Part shown: positions 57,790 to 64,000 of the stretch, piece by piece
How the letters are laid out: the number at the start of each line of letters is the position of its first letter
How positions within the stretch are numbered: position 1 is the stretch's first letter
Source of the DNA: Megamerina dolium
Lineage: Eukaryota > Arthropoda > Insecta > Diptera > Megamerinidae
Reading direction: 5' to 3'
Length of the DNA: 64,000 nucleotides
Assembly: GCA_963854835.1 (NCBI GenBank)
Contig: OY978529.1
Coordinates: 7,970,501-8,034,500, forward strand
The notes under the pieces: model-generated
Told to the model about the DNA's origin: nothing
Databases searched by the model: none
What the model saw: only the letters and a program-made list of their open reading frames with translations
Position numbers and translations under genes: made by a program

Positions 57790-59565
57790 TGCGTTATGAA
57801 TTTTTATTTTAAAATATAATTCTAAAAACAAAGAACCCTTTGACACACAACATTTGTGAAAACATGATGTCAAATTTAATCGGATATATTTTCGAAATAA
57901 ATAAATACAAATTGTGAGGAAATCATTTTTATTTAGTAAAACTTAATGCAACGAGTATCGATGGTTATTTATTACTAATTGTGAATAGCACGAATAATGG
58001 TAGCATCGAAACGAATATTAACAAAAATGGATAGCCGATAACCATAACGAGAAAGCCAACGAGAAAGAATCAGAAGAAATTTCATTACGATAAATGAAGA
58101 TTCTGGAGTGTTGCCACAGAGTATAAATACGGCCAATTTGTTGACAAATAAATTAATTCAATTCCAAAAGTGATTGTGCAAACATTGATAGAGTAACAGA
58201 GGTAACATAAGACGATAGAAGTTAAAGTTGCAAGTACATTGTAAACAGAAGTATTGATTATATAAATTGGTGTTGGACATATTGAAAAAAAAATGTGTTT
58301 CATTCAATATTGACAGAATCCAGTGATCGAACAGGGTTGTTTCGAGTAGAATTAAACATCCACAAAATAAAAAACGTAACATTAAATCAGACAATTCTCA
58401 TGGATTTGAAAATTTTTAGTCGAAGAGTGCACGCTTTAATTTCACTATCTTCTATTGCAATTTAAGAGGGGAATCTCAATACATCTGAATACTTCACGAA
58501 AGCAGCTCAGTAAGGACCACTTTAATGTACATGCATGTATGTATGCCCAGAAGGAAAATCGTTAATATCCCTCAGAGCATATTCACAGACATCTGTCAGT
58601 GAGATTTAATATATTTCAATAAACAATGAAAAATGATTTAAATCAAATTTTGTCAATTTCCAGAAGATTAATGTAAAGTTTAAAATCTAAACGTGAAAAA
58701 ATCGATGCGCAATAAATCTTTGCTTATACTTGAATAAATGAAAAGCAACTATTTTAGAATGGTCAGATTATTCATTTTTCGAAAATAATTAAATAACAAC
58801 TTTTTGGGCTTATAGTTAGTTAGGCTCTTTTTCCCATAATCGATTTTAGGCAAATTTAAAAATAATCGTGCTTTGAAGCTTAATATCTTACAATATAATT
58901 TAAACATTACGAGAACGTGTCAATATGTCTTTTAAAATCCCTCTGGATTGCTGCATTTATAACAGTACACACTTAACGGTGTCTTATATGAACAAATACC
59001 TCTGTACTTCTTTTTTACGAGCGCTGAGAATTGACGACTCTCTTCTATGGGTTCATTCGGCGACATGATTTCCTCCTGGGTATGACGGCAAGTTAACATA
59101 CATACAGTATATGTATGTTTGCATTTGCACTTGTGTGGCCCTAACGCGAGAATGTGCAATGGTGATTATTTATCTAAGCGTATTCGACTTTTCTCTCTTC
59201 TGTCGTCAGCTTCGTCATTTGCATATATGCATATTGTACAATGTAGCTGCGTAGGTGCATAATTACGAGTATAAGTACGATATATTCGTATTAACAACTT
59301 ATAAATTTTCTTACTCACTCACTCACACGAGTTCGTGTTTCTTTCTTCGTGTGTATTTCTTCTGTTCACTTCTACACACTGCTTTGCATTTACAATAGCA
59401 ATCATGTGGCACAGTTACTACTGTTTTCATTGCATTGAGTATGTGTGCGAGCATATATGTAAGTATGTCGTACCACTTAAGAATTAAATAAAAATAACAA
59501 TGATTTGCTGAAAATATTGTACGTTTCCAATTGTCTTATTTGTTGGTCTGTCTCGTCTTTATTAC
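57790..59565. other. AT-rich spacer, nothing recognised
   Basis: Short open frames at 58085-58394 and 58932-59159 (minus) have no known motif. Microsatellite-like CATATGTATG words near 59095-59120 and 59220-59240. Confidence 0.4.
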
Positions 59566-59578
59566 AGTAAAAGGGTAA

Positions 59579-59628
59579 ATAAATAAATAAATATGTGGCA
59601 CTTAAAGCCCCAAAGGGCTCATTGGCCG
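59579..59628 (-). repeat. very short SINE insertion with 13-bp target duplication
   Basis: Only the last 50 bp of SINE tail type 2 (complement: CGGCCAATGAGCCCTTTGG to CCACATATTTATTTATT). Flanked by a perfect AGTAAAAGGGTAA at 59566-59578 and 59629-59641, proving target-primed insertion of a strongly 5'-truncated copy. Confidence 0.9.
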
Positions 59629-59759
59629 AGTAAAAGGGTAATAGGCAAAAAAAAAAACATTCCAAAATATTTTTTAAAATACAAAAGAGAAATTAAATAA
59701 AATTACGTTCAAAAGCAAAAAGAGAATATATGCTCAGCGGACTCAGAAAATGCAAGCTC

Positions 59760-61440
59760 GCGAGCAAAAGCTATAGAGTAAAACAGGATTCATATATAGG
59801 TTATTATTTGAGGGTCTGCGACCCTAAGTCTATTGTGCACCCCATCATGGACTAGAGTATTTCTCCAAGTCCAGCATCCATAAGGAAGTTTAGTATAGAT
59901 CCTATCCTAATGGACTTCAGTAGACTTTACGGTATTATAAATTCTCAGAAGTTTTTCTTTATTGTGTGCATAAGAGCTAGACACGTTCTCAAGACATTTT
60001 TCATTCTCCTCCCTGCAATGTCGGGAGGAGAGTATTTTATCCCCGGGCCTATCACTCCTGCTCCGGCCCCTTCATTAGTCAAGGAGCCGTCCGTAAACTA
60101 TGTTATCAAGTTCTGGTTTATCCCGTATGTTTTAGATATACCTTCCCATTTGTTTTTATTACTGAGCTCTGTTTGGAATCGCTTGGTAAAGCTGAATTCC
60201 ATATGCATTGACTCCCTCGGCATTCCGACTTCACGATGTTGTTTTATTAGAACATCATATTTCTTGCGGTCCATCCATCTGCCTGGTCCGCTATTAACAG
60301 CAATCATTCTCATGATACCCCTCTTTGCTTGGGACTGTATGTGAATATGAAAAGGTGTAAGTTCCAAGAGAACTTCCAATGATGCTGTTGGACATGTATG
60401 CATAGCTCCTGTTATACATACGCATGCTAGTCTCAGAATCCTGCCGAGTATGATGGTAGCAGTTTGAAGCTTTCTGTAGTTCTCCCAGACGACAGCTCCA
60501 TAGCTTATCATGGGTCTAACGATTACAGTGTATATCCATCTAGGTATCTTTGGTGTGCAACCGAAACTTTTCCCTGCTATTGATTTACTTACTTATGTGG
60601 CCATAACAACCGAATATCGATTTAGGTCGAATATAACATGCTTCGCCAGACATCTCTGTTCTTCGCTAGCTGGCGCCAGTTAGAAATTCCAAGCGCCGTC
60701 AGGTTCTCCAGTACTTGGTCTTTCCACCGGAGGTTAAGTCTTCCTCTCCTGCGTCGTCCTCTAGCGGATTCCGAATGTGCTTTACTATGTCAATATCGGC
60801 ATACAGCTCGTACAGCTCATGGTTGTACCTTATTCGGTACTCGCCACCAACGCAAATAGGTCCAAAGATCTTGCGTAGGACTTTTCTCTCGAAAACTCCA
60901 AGCATTTGCTCATCCGAGGTGCAAGTTGTCCAGCCTTCAGCGCCAAATGTTAGGACAGGCATGATGAGACTTGTAGAGTATAGTTTTCGTTCTTCGAGAG
61001 AGATTAATTGCTATTGATTTACAAATCATAAATATTCTAGTAGCCTTTTTCGCCACATTTTCTATATGTGTCTTCCATCGTAGGTGCTGGTCAAATACTA
61101 CGCCCAGAAATTTGACTCCTTTTTGTAGCTCTATCTCTGCACTGTCTAAGATAATAATTTCTAGATTCTTAGGATCTACTACCATAATCCATATTAGCGG
61201 TGATAACACTCCCCCTTGTGGGTATCCTCGTGAGGTTTTTGCTATTATGCTTCCTGTACCAGTTAGTATTTTTACCTTCCTAGTGAAGAGCATCCATAGG
61301 GCTGATTAACACCTCTATTAATCAGGGCTTTATGGATGGCTTCATGTGAAGTGTTATCAAAAGCTCCTTCTATATCGAGAAAAGCGCATAATGCTGTCTC
61401 TTATATAGGTACACATTCGTATAAATGCTCATGAGCGGCA
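59760..61440 (-). pseudogene. RNase H-bearing LINE, RT to RNase H, split by another LINE
   Basis: Minus strand. RT motif A LCAFLDIEGAFDNTSHEAI at about 61400-61345; motif B SRGYPQGGVLSPLIW near 61235-61190; the YADD segment is deleted right after MVVD; thumb GVKFLGVVFDQHLRWKTHI. After the nested insertion (60588-61008): SYGAVVWENYRKLQTATIIL, RGIMRMIAVNSGPGRWMDRK; then a frameshift into RNase H, LFTDGSLTNEGAGAGVIGPG near 60095-60040. The motif order fits Loa/R1/I-type elements with a C-terminal RNase H. Confidence 0.83.
60588..61008 (-). mobile_element. 5'-truncated LINE with (AAGT)n tail, copy 5, nested
   Basis: A 421-bp copy encoding SRRTKTILYKS, MPVLTFGAEGWTTCTSDEQM, LGVFERKVLRKIFGPICVGG and RYNHELYELYADIDIVK, then an internally shortened 3' end (ALGISNWRQLAKNR) and tail complement ACTTACTTATGTGGCC. 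Flanked by a perfect 13-bp duplication TGCTATTGATTTA (60575-60587 and 61009-61021) lying inside the host LINE. Confidence 0.9.
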
Positions 61441-61458
61441 GTTGCTTGTGCAAACTGA

Positions 61459-61790
61459 GTATAGCATGGCATGGTGGGGTCATCGTGCAATGCGTTAGAT
61501 CGAAAGTTGGATCGTGAACGAGAATACGATCGAGACGATTTGAGCCAGGCAGTTGACACTTTGATGAAAACGTTTTACGACCGAAACGAAGACATTTTCT
61601 TCCTCGATGCTCCTGTCGAAGCTGGTAAAACGTTCCCTATTTCATTACTGTTGGCTCCGATTGTTCGAGATCAGATCTCACGTCGGCGGTTGCCTCTTAG
61701 TGGATTGCAGCCACATTGTTCGAAGGTGGTCGAACGGTTCTCTATGCGTTGAAGCTACCATTGCATCTTCATCTGACTGACGAAGCGACA
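61459..61790 (+). pseudogene. Helitron Pif1-like helicase fragment
   Basis: Plus-strand frame LDREREYDRDDLSQAVDTLM then DIFFLDAPVEAGKTFPISLL, which is the Walker A region of Helitron/Pif1 helicases (family form DAPGGTGKTF). The P-loop pattern [AG]x4GKT is kept although GG is VE. A frame shift near 61690 leads to VAS*WIAATLFEGGRTVLYA and LKLPLHL, the next conserved block. About 15-20 residues expected before the Walker A are missing. No rolling-circle endonuclease or Helitron ends are recognised here. Confidence 0.75.
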
Positions 61791-62050
61791 TTCAACGTTT
61801 CAAAAATTCGGAATTTTGAATCAGAAAATGCGCCTTTCACGTTTCAGTCAAAAAATCAAAATCTAGACATTTTAAACTGGTTCTGAACAGGTGAAAATAT
61901 AAAGATGTTTAATACCAATTTTTGATAAACACAATTAATGGGAAATGTATTTATCATATAGGAATAACAATACAGAGTCACCGAGTTTTTTTAGAATAGG
62001 AATACTCGTATGAAAATTTTGGCGAGCTTATGGGATACAGAGGATCCATT
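61791..62050. other. no feature recognised
   Basis: Non-coding or too decayed to name. Confidence 0.3.
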
Positions 62051-62059
62051 TATGCTATT

Positions 62060-62470
62060 TGCAAACATACCGCGACACCAACGGTTGGAATATCAGTCAT
62101 CCGCTCAACCATGACTGACCCGAGCTTGTCCAATGCTCCGTGCTCCGTCTTTGTCACTCCCTCTTGCATTCGGTGACCTCCATCCGTCAGTAAGCAATCG
62201 ACCTTTGCCTTCCTAGCCCTAGGTCGGACTTGGTTTCTCCAATAGGCTAGAGTCGGAAATAAAAATAATATGCAACTCTTTTCATACACAATTTTTTAAA
62301 TAAGTGTTTTGAAATTCACCTCTTTCCATTTAGCGGGAAGACGTTTTGGGCTTTTGATTGCTCTGTTAGCTCCGCCCACAGCTTCTCTATCCTTTTTGGG
62401 CGTGTTGGATCATTTTTATTTAGCTTTAGTTCTGGGTGGCTCTGTATAAACGTTCCTTGCTTGTGCCCGT
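62060..62470 (-). pseudogene. zeste-like Myb/SANT DNA-binding domain sequence
   Basis: Minus strand: FIQSHPELKLNKNDPTRPKR, IEKLWAELTEQ, then KRLPAKWKE in another frame, a GTGAAT...CTCTAG segment (about 62260-62319) that could be an intron, then YWRNQVRPRARKAKVDC and TDGGHRM-like sequence. The order matches the Myb/SANT-like domain of zeste-type regulators (F-x-x-x-P-E-L ... LW-x-x-L-T ... W-K-x-x-W-R). A one-base shift at LTEQ and incompatible phases at the putative intron argue that it is decayed or misread. Such domains also occur in Harbinger-type transposons. Confidence 0.45.
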
Positions 62471-62529
62471 TTTTTTTTTTATAATACCTATAAAACATAG
62501 TTTTATTTTCAAAGAAAATAAACAAAATA

Positions 62530-63229
62530 AGAAAATTATATTTGTTTACAATTATTTACCTTAATCGACCATTTCAATCGAATGTGCTCACTTCTCTAGA
62601 TTTTATACAATTATTTGAAATATCGATTCAGATAAAACTCTTATAAGACAATGTGATCAAACGAGTATTTATGATATTTTTAATAAACAATTTTGCTTCT
62701 TAAATGCGTTTAAAAAACCCCTTTTCGTAAGTAATCGATTAGTGATTATTCGTTAGGCTCTTTTATCATCGCCAAGTGGAACATACTATCAGCTGACTGT
62801 CTCTGTTTGTTTTCACCACACATTTTTGGTGAACTTTTAGTGACTTTCTCTTACTGAATACCCAAATCGTCTCAAATCTCAAAAAGAGTCACTAATGCAT
62901 AGCATCAAATTTAGTGACTTGAGATGAGGCTGAATTACTAAATATCGAAATTAGTTTGCAAAAATACACCACAGCATGCATCAAATATTTAAGGTTACAG
63001 TGTACACTAATTTCGAACATTTCAAGAAACTTTTCGTAAATGCACAATAACTTGACAGTTTTCAACTAAAATGTACATATCTACATTAGGATGCACCTTA
63101 TTTTTTAACTTAAAGATAAATAGCGTTTTTTCTCCAAAAAATGTGTAATCGGATAGCACCAAGATGTACAAAAATGTCTGATATATGATAGTTACTTATG
63201 TGCGTAATTTATACGGCGCTATTTGTAAT
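62530..63229. other. spacer, nothing recognised
   Basis: No supported gene. Repeated AGTGACTT words near 62840-62930. Confidence 0.35.
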
Positions 63230-63233
63230 TTAA

Positions 63234-63957
63234 GGGGTTATATACATTTTTCTCCAGAGAAATACAGGGTTTTTATTAATTTTTTTTAAGCATGTTACCA
63301 TTGTTTTATTCAAATACAATACAAATTTTATTAACGTACGTGTCCTTAAGTAAATTTATATAAAATTTCGAGTGAAAATTTTAATAATTGTGGAAGTTAT
63401 AGTCTTTGCCTCCTTTTTCAGTAGTGGCTAACGGTGAGCATGAAAACAAGGAAACGGCTCAACTGAAAAAAAAAAGAAAAATTACGTTAGTATATAGTGT
63501 TACCTAGTTCGTAAACGAAGGATTTTACGAAAAAAATTTTTTTACAGTTACAGTGATATTTTTTTCAAAAAAGTCGATTTTTCGAGGTCGAATTATTTAG
63601 TTTTTTTCCCAAAAAAATAGAAAAATTTTTCGAAAATAAAATTCCTTCGTTCACGAACTAGCTATTGTATATACAAACAATCCGCCAAAATTTCAAATCG
63701 ATCGGTGTAGTGGTTACCGAGATATCGTGCTCACAGCAATGACCTTTTCTCAAAAATGCGATTCCGAGATAATCGCGTTTAAAGTTTTAGGTGGACATTA
63801 GGTAGTTATGAACACCGCGCGCTATGAACGGCTGTATCTTAGGTTCTAGTGCCCCGATCTCTATGAAATTTTGCAGAAAAATTGCTAAAAGTATGTATAT
63901 AAAAAAAATCATAAAATTTTTTTCGATTTTTTGAGCCAGAAAAAGGTATATAACCCC
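63234..63957. mobile_element. piggyBac-type MITE (724 bp, TTAA target)
   Basis: Flanked by TTAA on both sides (63230-63233, 63958-63961). Inverted ends GGGGTTATATACATTTTT (left) and complement GGGGTTATATACCTTTTT (right). TTAA target duplication plus G/C-run ends is the signature of piggyBac-type elements. No transposase inside; an internal pair of near-complementary blocks (CGAAGGATTTTACGAAAAAAA near 63519 and TCGAAAATAAAATTCCTTCG near 63631) adds secondary structure. Confidence 0.82.
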
Positions 63958-64000
63958 TTAAATCATTGAATTGTTGACCGCCACGATATAAGGATGTTCG

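Overview
This window is animal nuclear DNA from a higher dipteran. It is AT-rich (my impression, not a count) and full of microsatellites and transposon remains. A tephritid fruit fly or close relative is the best guess: it has a fly-type goosecoid gene, rosa-like DD41D mariners (a lineage described from tephritids), several other mariner lineages and many truncated non-LTR retrotransposons. The species assignment is inference.

The only host gene I can support firmly is goosecoid (Gsc), a paired-class homeobox repressor on the + strand. Coding exon 1 (40652-41456) carries the Groucho-binding octapeptide FTIDSILG and a polyglutamine run. Exon 2 (49032-49396) carries alanine/histidine-rich sequence and homeodomain residues 1-46. 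It ends at the usual homeodomain 46/47 splice site. The last exon, with recognition helix residues 47-60, is not in the window, so intron 2 exceeds 14.6 kb. A decayed zeste-like Myb/SANT sequence (62060-62470, -) is the only other candidate host-like coding sequence, and it may itself belong to a transposon.

Layout. 1-15 kb: mariner remains (irritans-like, rosa-like DD41D, mellifera-like), an RTE-like LINE inserted in a SINE, LINE endonuclease and RNase H fragments, and several copies of a LINE with an (AAGT)n tail. 15-27 kb: SINE copies, a mariner containing a 372-bp MITE, a mariner-derived MITE with long inverted repeats, two complete-length but dead mariners, and a chimeric short LINE. 27-38.6 kb: BEL/Pao protease fragment, a mariner with clear ends, a DD41D mariner nested exactly in a DD34D mariner, SINEs, a Jockey RT fragment and a maT-like (DD37D) element. 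38.6-40.6 kb: microsatellites and the Gsc upstream region. 40.6-49.4 kb: Gsc with an intron holding a hAT-type MITE, mariner and LINE remains, a foldback-like 30-bp repeat cluster and a 193-bp tandem duplication. 49.4-64 kb: Gsc intron 2 and/or downstream DNA with more mariners, SINEs, a LINE nested in a LINE, a Helitron helicase fragment and a TTAA-flanked piggyBac-type MITE.

No transposase or reverse transcriptase here looks intact; all have stops, frameshifts or deletions. I found no credible tRNA, rRNA, CRISPR or operon-like system. The most useful results are insertion boundaries with target-site duplications read directly from sequence, a tRNA-derived SINE family with two alternative 3' tails that resemble the ends of LINEs in the same window, and the structural features inside the Gsc introns.
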